A stretch of 64,000 nt of DNA from Phascolarctos cinereus. Lineage: Eukaryota > Chordata > Mammalia > Diprotodontia > Phascolarctidae. The position numbers and the translations under genes were made by a program. The stretch is from contig NW_018344001.1 of assembly GCF_002099425.1 (NCBI RefSeq), forward strand, positions 3,558,001 through 3,622,000, given 5' to 3'. Under the pieces are notes generated by a model. That model was not told the DNA's origin. It saw only the letters and a program-made list of their open reading frames with translations, and made no database searches. Below are positions 22,880 to 33,940 of the stretch, piece after piece (within the stretch, counting starts at the first letter, position 1; every line of letters begins with the position of its first letter).

Positions 22880-23330
22880 AGAAAGGTTAGACTTGGACAG
22901 GGTGTAGAGATTTTAAAGAGCAGATGGTGTAATTTACAATATATTTGATCCTAGAAATGGTAGCAAACTAATGGAGTTTAATGAGTAAGGGTACAACATA
23001 CTTTGTGAAAATCACTTGGGCAATTGTATGAAGGATGGATTGGAGTGTGGAGAGACTTGCGGAGAGGAGATCAATTCAAAGTCTATTTCAATAGGTCTGG
23101 TGACAAGTAATGAGGGCCTGGACTAAGGCTGTAGCTGTGTTCATGGAGAGAAGAGGACATGCCTGAAAGATTTTGTGAAGGTAGGAGGATATTTGAATGG
23201 ATTAGCTGTGGAGGGCAAGTGAGAATGAAGAGTCTTAGATGACACCAAGGTGGTGAGCCCAGTGTCTGCACAGATGGTGGTAGTGCCCTCAACAGGAAGA
23301 AGGAAGTTTGAAACAGGGATGAGTAAAGTA
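22880..23330 (-). mobile_element. L2 LINE fragment, minus strand
   Basis: 'tatttgatcctagaaatgg', 'gaaggatggattggagtgt', 'taatgagggcctggac' and 'gtggtagtgccctcaacagg' follow the antisense L2 ORF2 3' portion without the terminal 3' end. Confidence 0.8.
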
Positions 23331-23681
23331 ACTGACTTTCTTAGGGTCTACATAGCCTGAGCAGTGAAGACAGAGATGGTAATCTGCTTGGCTTGGCTCA
23401 CGTTGGCCAATTTCATTATCAACCCAGCTGTTCAACATTCTATTGATCTTGTAGAATCTATAGGATGATATAGAACCTCTCCATTGAGCTCTAACCATGA
23501 TGACCAGTTTTGCTTTGATCTATTTTGCCTCTCTGCTTCCCCTCTGCCTCTTCTCAAAACTGACTCAGACAGAAGTCTCCAGAATATATATCCAACATTG
23601 ATAATTGACATTAAGGAGGCTCTCACAATAACTGATTTGTTTCAAGTGTTCACTTCACCTTTTTTTCTTAGAATGACAACA

Positions 23682-23936
23682 ACAGTAACAATAGCTGGCA
23701 TCTATAAAGCACTTTGAGGTTTATAATTCCATTTACATATGTTCTTTTGACCTTTACAACAACCCTGTGAGGTGGGTGATAATATTATTACCATTTTTCA
23801 GATGAAGAAAGTAAGATAGAGGTTCAGTGACTCACCCAGAGTCATTCAGCTAGTAAGGGTCTGAAGAAGAATCTGACTCAATTGGTCCTGATTCCAAGAC
23901 TCATGCTTTATCCACTGTACAATCTAGCTGCCTCTT
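23682..23936 (-). repeat. CORE-SINE (MIR-tailed), minus strand
   Basis: 'ataaagcactttgaggttta', 'acaacaaccctgtgaggtgg', 'cacccagagtcattcagcta' and 'ccactgtacaatctagctgc' give a full-length antisense CORE-SINE. Confidence 0.92.
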
Positions 23937-24039
23937 GATCCCACAATATCCACTGCCCATTTTATCTGTGAAAAGACTAAGATGGAGAGGCAGTTGTGAC
24001 CTGAAAATGTCTTCAATAATCCTCTGCTTTTGCATGAGA

Positions 24040-24178
24040 TGAAGTTCAAAGGGCTCTGACTCTGGAGCCAGAAGGCCTGGGTTCAAAGCCAGGTTCTGAT
24101 ATTTACTAGCTGTATAACTTCAGGTAAGTCGTTTAACCTGTCTGAGACTCAGTTTCCCTCTTTCAAAAATGAAAAATT
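24040..24178 (+). repeat. CORE-SINE head/CORE
   Basis: 'gactctggagccagaaggc', 'gggttcaaagccaggttc' (B-box-like), 'tttactagctgtataac' and 'gagactcagtttccctc'. Truncated at both ends. Confidence 0.8.
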
Positions 24179-24239
24179 CTTTTTTTCCATTACCTTGAGC
24201 CATTAAACCACTTCTAAAAATCTTATAATACTACAGAAA

Positions 24240-24610
24240 CGAGACCTGTTATTGTAGAATCAGTTTTAGCATTAGAAACAATCTCCTTGAAGAACTAGGG
24301 TAAACCCTATCTTAAGAAAGAAAACCACTGCCTCCAGAGGCAGCCCTTTCTCTGGCACAGATCTACTTGTCAGGAAGTTGGGTTGCTTTTTCCCTCGACA
24401 TTAAGCCTAATGATGTATCTTTGTAACTTCCATTTACCGGTCCTAGTCTTGCCCTCTGAGACACAAAACACACAGACCACCCATCATGCATGAAGAGAGC
24501 TCTCAGATCTACCCTGAGTCTCCTCTTCTCTGGCCTAAATACCATCCACTACTTGAGGCTTTACCAGACTTGCTGCTTTCCAGCTTCTCCACATCCTTCA
24601 ACTTGGGTGG
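24240..24610 (-). mobile_element. L3/CR1 3' UTR, minus strand
   Basis: 'gcctccagaggcagccc', 'cgacattaagcctaat', 'cctagtcttgccctctgag', 'gtctcctcttctctggccta' and 'cttgctgctttccagctt' match the antisense CR1/L3 3' region in order. Confidence 0.78.
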
Positions 24611-24779
24611 ATGAGGAAAGATGAAGAAAGTGAGATTCCTTAGGCTAACTTACTCATCCAAAGCCACACAAGTAGGACTTGGAAGGGGTGGGACTGGAAG
24701 CCCAATTTTCTGATTAAAAGGCCCACTGGATGATGGAGGAGGAGGACTGATTAATGTTAACCCTGTTTAATGTAGCACC

Positions 24780-24862
24780 ACAGAATGTAAGCCCCTTGAG
24801 GGTAGGGCTATTCCTTCTTGGTTTCTGAATCTCTAGCACCTAGCCATTCAGTATAAATGATT
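24780..24862 (+). repeat. L2 LINE 3' end
   Basis: 'gtaagccccttgagggtagg' and 'gaatctctagcacctagcca'. Confidence 0.75.
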
Positions 24863-25598
24863 TGTGAACTGAATTTTACTCAAGTAAACAATTAAATCAG
24901 AACCGCAAGCTACTGGTTGAGATAATATCTGGTTATTACATACATGTCTGACTTGCATACTAGGTACATTTCTTTCCTCCCCCCTCCCACTTCCTCCCTA
25001 TTATTTGTCAGTAGAAGTTGAATATTGAACTGGCCCCCATTGGTACGACATTATTCATGACATTCAAACTCGTTATGGGCTTGTTTCCCCATCTCTGGCC
25101 AACCACAGGCCTTTCCTTAGACATAAATTGGGTCCTGGGACAGGGACTTTCTATTTTGACAGTCATACCTCTGGTGAAGGCTTAAGCACTCTCAGCTCAG
25201 TCCTAGAAAACAAGAGTCAAAAGGGGGAAACTCCATCCTCCCAGAAGGGACTCCTTTACGCCAGACAATTGTCACAAGACAGCTACTTAAAAAAAAAAGT
25301 TAACAATAGATGAGGTCACCTGTATTTAACTCAATGTTTCATTTAAAAAAGGGGGTGAGGTGGGAAATCAAGCACACTGATTTTGTAGATACTTCCATGA
25401 ACACAGGGTGCCTTCTCCTATCAGAACGTATGAGCCAATAGATCAGGGCCTGTTTCCTTTCACTCTTTATATTTCCAGTTTCCATAACATATAAAATTAA
25501 CTAACTCATAGTAGATACTGAATACATGTGTGTTGATTTCTGGGTTGATTGTTTGGATGTTTGAATTTGTTATTACAAAATATCTGCATTATCCAAAT
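24863..25598. other. Mostly unassigned; weak L2 3' end near 25450-25545
   Basis: 'actaactcatagtagatact' near 25500 recalls an L2 3' end. The rest shows no recognised repeat or gene. Confidence 0.3.
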
Positions 25599-25599
25599 G

Positions 25600-25842
25600 A
25601 GGCAGTTAGGTGGCACAGTGGGTAGAATGCTAGGACTAGAGTCAGAAAACCTGAGCTCAGATCCAGCCTCAGACACTTACTAGCTTTGTCACTCAGGGCC
25701 AGAAACTTAATCCTGTTTGCCTCAGTTTCCTCATCCATAAAATGAGCTGGAGAAAGAAATGGCAAAAACACTCCAGTATCTTCGCCAAGAAAACCACAAA
25801 TGGGGTCATGAAGAGTTGGACATGACTGAACAACAAATTATC
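25600..25842 (+). repeat. MAR1-like CORE-SINE with Bov-B-type tail
   Basis: Complete from 'ggcagttaggtggcacagtg' through 'ctccagtatcttcgccaaga' to 'gagttggacatgactgaaca'. One of the best-preserved Bov-B-tailed copies. Confidence 0.95.
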
Positions 25843-26540
25843 CTGATTATTCATGTTCAATAAGGGTTTTTCTTATACTTTGATTCTTTTCTCCAGATGT
25901 TGGGGAACTGCTCTGAGGTTTAAGCATGTCTGCTTCTGCAAAGTTCTTCAGTGATGATGCCCTTGGAAAGTAAATGAAGAGATTTAGGAACCAACTAAGT
26001 GAAGAGGAAAGCTAAATAAAGAGACATTTCATACTAGAAGGGAAATGCATATCATGGGATATAAGAAACAAAAGTTGACCTAAAAAGTGTTTCCTCACTC
26101 TCTGCAATTATCCTGCATGGTTTCTACTGGAAAAAGAAAGGGGGAAATGGGTGCTTGTTAATTTCACATGTTTTCCCATTCATTAGTCAAAGGAAGGGGG
26201 TCCTTTTGGAAACTCGCTTAATGATTTACTTGATTCTAATTACAGTATGGAAATCAGCTGAATACCCAAATCTAGAATCAAAAAGTAGAAAGTCTGCATG
26301 AGTTTTGAAAAATTGCCCTGAATCTCTTTTAGAAATTCAGAATCAAAACAACAACAAAATCAGTCTATAGACAACTGAAACAAAATATAAAGCTCTTTTC
26401 AAGTATTTTCTTTTTTTAAGTGGGACTTTGGTCAAAAAGTTTTAAATCTTTTACAAATCACCCCTACCACCCCCAATTCATCCTAAACTCTTTAGTCAAA
26501 GTAAATGATCAGTGATAAAAACTCCTCCACCCCCTATCTC
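25843..26540. other. Repeat-poor stretch, possible conserved non-coding DNA
   Basis: No repeat recognised. The segment 26190-26300 contains 'gcttaatgatttacttg' and 'ctaattacag', homeodomain-type words. Constraint is a guess from composition only. Confidence 0.25.
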
Positions 26541-26544
26541 CCTA

Positions 26545-26725
26545 AGTGATTTCATATTTATTTTGTACTTACTTGTCTCTGTATAAAAATTAAATCTGCA
26601 GTAGTTTGTGAGCTTCCTGAGTGCAGAGATGGAACATTCTGGGCTGTTGCATTACTTTTCTTCCTGGTTTCATATTAAATAGAGATGTTAAATAAATTCT
26701 TACCAAAGGGATTGGATGTTAAGTG
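26545..26725 (+). repeat. L2 LINE 3' end, diverged
   Basis: 'acttgtctctgtataaaaat', 'gtgagcttcctgagtgcaga' and 'ttaaataaattctta' keep the L2 3' order. Confidence 0.6.
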
Positions 26726-27029
26726 AATTGAATAGCAGTGACTTTACATAGTGGCCAATTTTCTGGCACAAAATGTGAGTTGCAGATTGACCACAAGTTG
26801 GTAGAAATTCTAGAACTGGCACTTCCTATGTAGACACTGGAATCATAGGCACAAACCACGCATTGGTTATCACCAGTAGCCCAAAGTCTGAAGCAGGGCT
26901 CAAGCCCTTCTTCTTCCTGCTCTCCTCTGAGCAGACTATCTTCTGGACTTTCTTTACTGTGCCCCAGATCTCATCTTGAATCCTCTTTTCAGCCCTGGAA
27001 TTCACAGGCTGGAAGTAGCCTCCAGCCTT

Positions 27030-27320
27030 TTGGCCTCTCCCTCTGATTCGATGTATCTTCCTACAACCTCCATTCTAGAAGGATGCTGGGCCAGCCCTGT
27101 CTTATGCCTCTCCCAGCTGCTCCCCAGACTTCTTCTACTGTGTCTGGGAAACTTTGTCTTCCCTGCTCCCTTTAGCTTCCTTTTGTGTTTCATCTTCCTT
27201 CATCACAATGGAAGTTCCTTAATGACCAGGATTGTCTTTCATTTGACTTGTGTTTGTACTCCCAGGACTTGAGCACAGTGGCAGATAGAGTAAGAACTTA
27301 AGAAATGCTTGTTCACTTGA
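27030..27320 (+). repeat. L2 LINE 3' part
   Basis: 'gaagttccttaatgaccagg', 'gtactcccaggacttgagca' and 'aacttaagaaatgcttgttc' mark the 3' end. The upstream pyrimidine-rich text fits the L2 ORF2 end. Confidence 0.65.
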
Positions 27321-27639
27321 CTATACCCTCTTTGAGAACCAGATGAGGGAAAAAGAAGTTCACTGGATGGTTACAGCTTTTAACTCTTTTAACTGATCTA
27401 CATGATCTTCAACAGCCTTCAAAGCTTCAATGAGTTGTATACTTAGACTGGTAGCAATGGGGATAACAGGAAGAAGAGATGTAGACTATAGCACCAGCAG
27501 ATGGAAGATGAGGGAGGACCTATGCTATGCCCCTAATTTCCAGTGATATGAAAATATGCTATTTTAAATCAGACAATTTTACTAAGTATATGCTATTACT
27601 ACTACTACTATAATAAAGAGAAGAAAAAGAATGAGAAAA

Positions 27640-27850
27640 ATAATAAGAATTATTTATTTAGTATTTCCCATGTGCTTTGTTCTATGCTACATGATTTACA
27701 GCTTTTCTCTCATTTGATCCATTTTAAAGATAAGAAAATTGAGGTTAAGTGATTTCTCCAGGGTCATAGCTAGTAAGTATTCGAGACTGGATTTGAAGTC
27801 AGTTCTTCTTGATGCCAGGCTCAACATTCTACCCACTCTGCCCCCTAGAT
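27640..27850 (-). repeat. CORE-SINE (MIR-type), minus strand
   Basis: 'ctcatttgatccattttaaa', 'agaaaattgaggttaagtga' and 'cattctacccactctgcccc'. Confidence 0.85.
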
Positions 27851-27939
27851 GATTCAAGATCGATGACAAAAAAATTTAGGACAAATGATCTAAGGACATA
27901 GAATTTTGTTTAAAATATTTAATAATAATAATAATAAAA

Positions 27940-28188
27940 TAAAAGCTAACATTTATATAGTGCTTACGATGTACCAGGGACTGGGCTAAGAGCTCTATAA
28001 ATATTATTTCATTTGCTCCTCACAACAGCTCTAGGAGGTAAAGGCCATCATTATCCCCATTTTACAGATGAAATTGAGGCAAAATGAAGTTAAGTGACTT
28101 ACCCAGAGTCACAAAGCTGGTAAGTGTCTGACGACATATTTCAGTTCAGTTTTTCTTGATTCTAGGCCTAGTGCTCTATCTATAACAT
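27940..28188 (-). repeat. CORE-SINE (MIR-tailed), minus strand
   Basis: 'aagctaacatttatatagtg', 'ctcacaacagctctaggagg', 'ccattttacagatga' and 'gtgctctatctataa'. It sits 90 bp from another minus-strand copy. Confidence 0.9.
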
Positions 28189-28395
28189 ATAGAGTCATAG
28201 TTATCAATCATTAGGATTGGTCATTCACCAATGAATCATAAAATTAAAAAAAAAATAGAATTCCAGGAATGAAAGAGATATCAGAGATGCTCTATAACTT
28301 CCTTGATAAGCAGTCATCTATCCTCCACTTGAGACTTCCATTGATGGAAAATTCATTAGTCACCAAATATTCCATTCCAATTAAGGCCATTCCAA

Positions 28396-29070
28396 ATTTT
28401 TTTTTAACATTATTTATCTATTTTTAACATTTATTTTTATTAAATTCTGAGTTCCTAATCCTTTCTCTCCTTCCACTCCTTTCCCTACCCATTGAGAAGG
28501 CAAGCAATATGATATCAACTATAGATGTGAGATCATGAAAAACATGTTTCAGTTTTAGCCATGGTACACATATAAAGCAAGAATAATAAAGACAGTGAAA
28601 AAGATAATGTTTCGATTTGCACTCAGAGTTTATCAGTTCAATGCATAGACTATTTTATATGGATCCTTTGGAATAGTCTTGGACCACTGTATTACTCAAA
28701 GTAGCTAAGTCTTTCACAATTGATCACAATTGCAATATTGCTGTTCCTGGGTACAACATAATCCTGATAAGACTCATTTCACTTCATATCAATTCATACA
28801 AGTCTTACCAAGTTGTTTTTTTTTTAAACCATTTCCCTCATCATTTTTTATAGCATAATGGTATTCCATCACAATCAGGTATTACAATTTGTTCAGCCAT
28901 TCCTCATTTTATGGGCATCCCCTCAATTTGCAATTCTTTGCTACTACAAAAAGTGCTGCTATAAATATTTGTGTAAACATATTTTTTTTCTTTTTCTTTT
29001 ACCTCTTTGGAATACAGACCTAGTGGTGGTATTGTTGGGTTAAATGGTATGCACAGGCTATCAACAGGAT
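28396..29070 (-). mobile_element. LINE-1 3' end, minus strand (5'-truncated)
   Basis: T-run at 28398-28406 (poly(A) tail), antisense 3' UTR, then 'ttcagccattcctcatttta', 'gggcatcccctcaattt' and 'ggaatacagacctagtgg' of ORF2. Truncated near 29070. Confidence 0.85.
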
Positions 29071-30340
29071 TGACAGCCCTTTTGGGGTCACTCCTAGTGT
29101 TAGCAAATTCTACCTTAGGTTGGACTGAAGTTTGGTACCTAAAAACCCACTGTTCTACCTTCTATGGCAAGGATTTCTTACTTTCCTTCCATGCAAAGGA
29201 AGTAGAGTGATTCTTATTGCTCGGTAGAAGTAGGTCAAAGATATCTAGCTCCATTACCCCTTAGGGAGTTATTTTCACTCTTTTTTTCTTTTAATTGATT
29301 TGCATGGTAGCCATCGGCATTATGGGTCATTAAAGTCACCCCATCCCTACAGTGCTGTGCAGAGATTTTGAAGGCTTTATATTTTTTTCTATGACTAATT
29401 CTTGGAATGATTTGAACTAGGCTAACAACTCAGGCACATGACAGTAGTTAAAATAAATTGCAGACCGTAGTTCGGACAAGAGTTTACCCTGAAGGATCCC
29501 AAGCAGCTGCAAAAGAAAAGAAGTTCAAAAACCATATTGAAACAGTGTCTAAGGGTTTCTGTGGCAAGTTGGCTGGATGAAGTTGGTTGGGGTTTGCACC
29601 ACAAAAGAGATAAATATAGTTTCTGGAACTATCAACCTAAAAAAAAGCTGATAGTCCCTTCCCCAAATATGAAGAAGTTGCATCACATCTGAAAAACAAT
29701 TTGTGGCAATAGAGAGCCATAGCACCTCAAAAGAAGCCACATCACAGTTGTTGACCAGCAGAGAAACACAACTCAGAAGAAATACCCTACAGAGACGCCT
29801 GGCAGAAAACAGCAGAAAGAAACTCTGCAAAGAGAAGATCAATATCACCAAGGATATAATCAGCTTTGTAATAAAAGAGCACACATTCCCCCAGCTATGA
29901 ATGTTTCCTTGCAATACAGGCCCTCTAAGTGTGTGGCTTTTCTTTCATGTTCCCAAGGCTCATGTATTCCCTGAATATACCCCCTCCTGCCTCTGGAAAT
30001 GAGGTAATTCATGGAACAGTAAACCTGTACATGGGATGCTTGTCATCACTTGTTTTGCTATCATGTTTGCTTACATATTTTCTTTTTCAACTACTGTTTC
30101 TTCTGATTAGCTAGTAAAAGAAAAAAGCATCTGTGGTACCTTATAAGACACAGTCATGAGCAGATGCTGATCTACAAAGTAGCTTTAAGGAGAGAAGCCA
30201 CATACCGGTTTAGAGTTGGGGGAGGATGCCAAACATATGAAAGCCCCCCAGTATTTAAAGGCAGTGATTGTGGTTTCCTTCCCCCACTGTTAACTTTGTC
30301 CAGATCAAACATCCCCTGTTCTTTAACCACTTTTCATGTA
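29071..30340. other. Unassigned stretch
   Basis: About 1.3 kb without a recognised family. A minus-strand frame of 121 codons (29549-29914) and a plus-strand one of 65 codons (29703-29900) overlap here. Neither resembles a known protein, so they are taken as chance frames. Confidence 0.35.
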
Positions 30341-30344
30341 GTTC

Positions 30345-30405
30345 ATCCGTCACTTAACCAACAAGCATTTATGTGCCCAGTATTGTGCTAAGCACTTCAT
30401 GATCC
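30345..30405 (-). repeat. L2 LINE 3' end, minus strand
   Basis: 'caacaagcatttatgtgccc' and 'ttgtgctaagcacttc'. Confidence 0.7.
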
Positions 30406-30419
30406 CAGTTGTTATCATT

Positions 30420-30505
30420 TGGACATAATCTAGCTCCTCAAACTTTCTAACATGCGGTCCCAAGACTGAGACAATGCACTCCAGGTGTGGTCTGACTAGG
30501 GGACA
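30420..30505 (-). repeat. L3/CR1 3' UTR fragment, minus strand
   Basis: 'actccaggtgtggtctgact' is a hallmark of the antisense L3/CR1 3' region; the 5' and 3' flanks are short. Confidence 0.68.
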
Positions 30506-30960
30506 ACAAACATTTATCAAGGACAGCAAGGTGGCTCGGTGGACAGAGAGCGGGGCTTGGATTCAGAAAGCCCTAAGTTCAAATCCAGCCTCAAACATTT
30601 ACTGGCTGTGTGAGCCCAGACAAATCATTTAAACTTTGTTTGCCTTAACCCACTGGAGAAGGAAATGGAAAACCAAATGGTGTCTTTGCCAAGAAAACCC
30701 CATGTGGAGTATTACAGGGCTATGATACACAGGGTTGCAAAGACGAAGGCACGACTAAGAAAACTAAACAACAACAGCAAAACAGCCACTATGTTCAGGG
30801 CATAGTTCTAGGCACTGGGAAAGTGAAATGGCACAATCATTTCCTTAAGGAGTTTCCATTGTACTTGGGATTGGGAGTAGGGAGAGTAGACCACAACACG
30901 GATAAACATAACCAAGGTTAAATATGATGTTGACAGAGAGATTAAAACAAGGGCCTTAGG
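30506..30960 (-). mobile_element. L2 LINE 3' part, minus strand, interrupted by a SINE
   Basis: 'acaacaaacatttatcaa' before the SINE and 'cactatgttcagggcatagt' after it are consecutive parts of the antisense L2 3' end. The SINE at 30520-30782 therefore inserted into this L2. Confidence 0.72.
30520..30782 (+). repeat. MAR1-like CORE-SINE with Bov-B-type tail
   Basis: 'gcaaggtggctcggtggaca', 'gttcaaatccagcctcaaac', 'ctttgccaagaaaacccca' and an 'aacaacaacagc' end. Confidence 0.92.
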
Positions 30961-31107
30961 ACATCCTTTCCCTCTTGCTCCCCCTCCCACCCATTTCAAT
31001 TTTTCACCTTTCTATCAAGGTATAATGACAAAAATCACTATTTTAATTAAATTTCACTCTTTCAATCTGTGATCATTGTTATTAGGGAGAGTGACAACCT
31101 ACTATAA

Positions 31108-31372
31108 AGTGTTGTGGTGGTGGTTGTAGTCATTCAGTCATGTCTGAATCTTCATGGCCTCATTTGGGGTTTCACAGGCAAAGATATTGGAGTGGTTTAT
31201 CATTTCCTTCTCCAGTTCATTTTACAGATGAGGAAACTGAGGAAACAGAGTTAAGTGACTTGACCAGAGTCACACATCTACTAAGTGTCCACAGCCAGCT
31301 TTAAACTCAGCAAGATAAGTCTTTCTGACTCCAGGCCTGGCACTCTATCCACTGAATCCCCCAGCTGCACTG
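31108..31372 (-). repeat. MAR1-like CORE-SINE with Bov-B-type tail, minus strand
   Basis: 'gtcattcagtcatgtctgaa', 'ggcaaagatattggagtggt', 'gagtcacacatctactaagt' and 'cactctatccactgaatccc'. Confidence 0.92.
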
Positions 31373-32139
31373 TAGCTCCACTCATAATCCTTATGATTTT
31401 CTAAAGCAAAGCTCCCCCCCCTGCTCACCACTGCCTACATATTTCTTAGCTACTTATTAGAATATGGTAACTTTGGGTACTGGATATCTCACTTTTTATT
31501 TATATTGCCAAGTCTTTACACATATTATATGCCTAATAAATGTGTTGATTTATTGATTGAAAAAGGAAAAAGCTGAGGAATTTAGGAACCAGCATTATGC
31601 TATGGTAATGATGGAGAACTTCAATTATCAAGACATTTGATGGAGCTTTCTGACTCTGTGAAAAAAAAAACCACAGAAGAGCTAATAATGTCTTAACTTA
31701 ACACAATTACACTTTCATACTATAATAAGTAGAGGAACTCATGGGAATTGGGATTGGGGTGGAGATTACATTCTGAATCTGATTCTCACTAATAGCAAAG
31801 AACTGGGTGTTAGGATAGAAATAATAGGAACTCTTGGGAGGGAGGGAGGACTGACTAATCCCTCCTCGAGTTTGTGACAGAGGAGAGTAAATCTGGGCAG
31901 AGTTTGTCGGTAGCCCTAGACTTGGGGATAGCAGGTTTCATGGCATCCAGGGGGACATGTGGTAGGATATCATGGACTAATCTGTAGCGGAATCAGCACA
32001 CAATGGATGAGAAAATCTCAAGAAAGTGATTGGGAAGACAAAATGGCAATGGTTTTGATGAACAGAAGATACAGAATTTGTCTTCAGATGCACATGTAGT
32101 TTCAGAGAGAATCACCAACTTAGATTTGAAAAAAAATTT

Positions 32140-32152
32140 ACACACACACACA

Positions 32153-32200
<48 letters not shown>
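32140..32200. repeat. (CA)n microsatellite
   Basis: About 30 CA units with one G interruption, 3 bases before the target-site duplication of the following SINE. Confidence 0.97.
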
Positions 32201-32201
<1 letters not shown>

Positions 32202-32215
32202 GAAATGTAAGCCAG

Positions 32216-32359
32216 TCTGGCAGCTAGGTGGCACAGTGGCTAGAGCATCAGCCCTGAAGTTAGGAAGACCTGAGTTCAAATCTGGCCTCAGACCAAACAC
32301 TTGACACTTACTAGCTGTGTGACCCTGGGCAAGTCACTTAACCCCAATTGCATAAAAAA
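32216..32359 (+). repeat. Young tRNA-headed CORE-SINE with target-site duplication
   Basis: Complete from 'ggcagctaggtggcacagtg' to 'cttaaccccaattgc' plus a short A-run. It is flanked by a perfect 13-bp target duplication 'aaatgtaagccag' at 32203-32215 and 32360-32372. It carries the 'ccaaacacttgac' block shared with the copy at 8481. The poly(A)-type end and the duplication fit L1-driven insertion. Confidence 0.97.
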
Positions 32360-32731
32360 AAATGTAAGCCAGGGCAGATAGCACAGGATGAATACAAAAC
32401 TAGTATTGAAGGGAGTGATGAAGCTCCTAATGAACAGAGGTTGGAGATTTAGGCTAATCAGAAAGGGAGTTTTAAAGCTCTAGTGTCTGGGAAGGGGGAA
32501 GTTCAGAGAAGGAATATAGGCCCACTGCTCTGAGTGGACAGGATTGTAATCATTGATAACAGAGCAAGTTGATATCCTTTGTCTTTCTCTGTCAAAGACA
32601 ATGACCTACAGAAATTAAAGCACAGAAAAAAGGAGATAATAGGAAGAGGAAACTCAAAACAAATAGGGAAATGGTATGAGATATCAGAAATATCCTTAAT
32701 GGATTCAGGTAACTTGGTCCAGGTGAACTAC

Positions 32732-32974
32732 AATCTTGTTGTTCAGTTGTTTGAAGTCATGTCTGACTCTTCATGATTCCACTTGAGGTTTTCTTGGCAG
32801 AGATACTGAAGTGATTTTCTATTTCCTTCTCCAACTTAAGATGAGGAACTGAGGCAAATAGGATTAGTTACTTTCCCAGTGTCGCACAGCTAGTAAGTGT
32901 CTGAGATCAAATTTGAACTCAGGTCCTCCTGACTCCAGAGCTGGAAATCTATCTATTCTACCACTTAACTGCCA
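32732..32974 (-). repeat. MAR1-like CORE-SINE with Bov-B-type tail, minus strand
   Basis: 'cttgttgttcagttgtttga', 'ggttttcttggcagagatac', 'gtcgcacagctagtaagtgt' and 'ttctaccacttaactgcc'. Inserted into the long L3/CR1. Confidence 0.93.
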
Positions 32975-33290
32975 TGAAGTATAGTCTTGCTTTGAAATAA
33001 CTATTGGGTGGGACAATTTAGCCACTATCTGTGACATATTAAAGACCACAGTGAATAAAAGAGCTATTGAAAAACTGGAAGGTACATATCTTCAAAATTT
33101 TGGAAAGGGGAAAAAAATCAGTCATTCAAACTAAGGGCCAATGTCCTTGACTTTGAGTGCAGGAACAAGTCTAGAATACATAATGTCTAGGAAACAAGTC
33201 TAGAAACATAATATTTAATGGTCAAATAGAAAAGGAAATGACCAATACAAAGAATCATCTAAGTTTAATCAAGGAAAGGCCTTAGCAGAC

Positions 33291-33940
33291 TTTTCTCTTC
33301 TCTTCTCTTCTCTTCTCTTCTCTTCTCTTCTCTTCTCTTCTCTTCTCTTCTCTTCTCTTCTCTTCTCTTCTCTTCTTCTTTCCCTCTTCTCTTCTCTTCT
33401 CTTCTCTTCTCTTCTCTTCTCTTCTCTTCCCTTCCCTTCCCTTCCCTTCCCTTCCCTTCCCTTCCCTTCCCTTCCCTTCCCTTCCCTTCCCTTCTCTTCT
33501 CTTATTTTCTTCCTACCTTTCCTCTTCCCTTCTTTCCTCTTTTCTTTCCCTCCCTCCCTCCTTCCTTCCTTACATCCTTCCTCCTTCCCTTCTTTCTTTT
33601 CTCCTTTCTTCCTTTGATCTTTCCCTTCTTTCTCTCTCCTTTCTTTCCCTCCTTCTCTCCATCCTTCCTTTCTTTCTCTTTCCTTTCCTCCTTCCCTTAT
33701 TTCCTCTCTCCTTACCTTCATCCCTCCCTCCTTTTCTTTCACTCTTTCTCCTCCTGTCGTAGTCATCTTCTTCTTCTTCTCCTTCTTCTTCTTCTTCTTC
33801 TTCTTCTTCTTCTTCTCTACCTCCTCCTCCTCCTCTTTCTTCTTCTCCCTCCTACCTTCCTTCCTTCCTTCCTTTCTTCCTTCCTTCCTTCCTTCCCTTC
33901 CTTCCTTCCTTCCTTCCTTCCTTCCTTCCTTCCTTTTTTC
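33291..33940. repeat. 650-bp polypyrimidine array
   Basis: Nearly pure C/T on the plus strand: (TTCTC)n at about 33293-33430, (TTCCC)n at 33427-33492, mixed TTCC/TTTC, (CTT)n at about 33768-33815, and (TTCC)n at 33855-33935. Long frames (224 codons on minus, 121 on plus) are artefacts of this composition. It sits inside the RT region of the L3/CR1 copy. Confidence 0.97.

Noticed and set aside
29549-29914. 121-codon minus-strand hydrophobic frame
   Set aside because: No similarity recognised and no supporting context; overlaps an equally unsupported plus-strand frame.
32216-32359. tRNA gene, from A- and B-box-like motifs in the SINE heads here and at other SINEs
   Set aside because: The heads are tRNA-derived SINE promoters; no cloverleaf with intact acceptor and anticodon stems follows.
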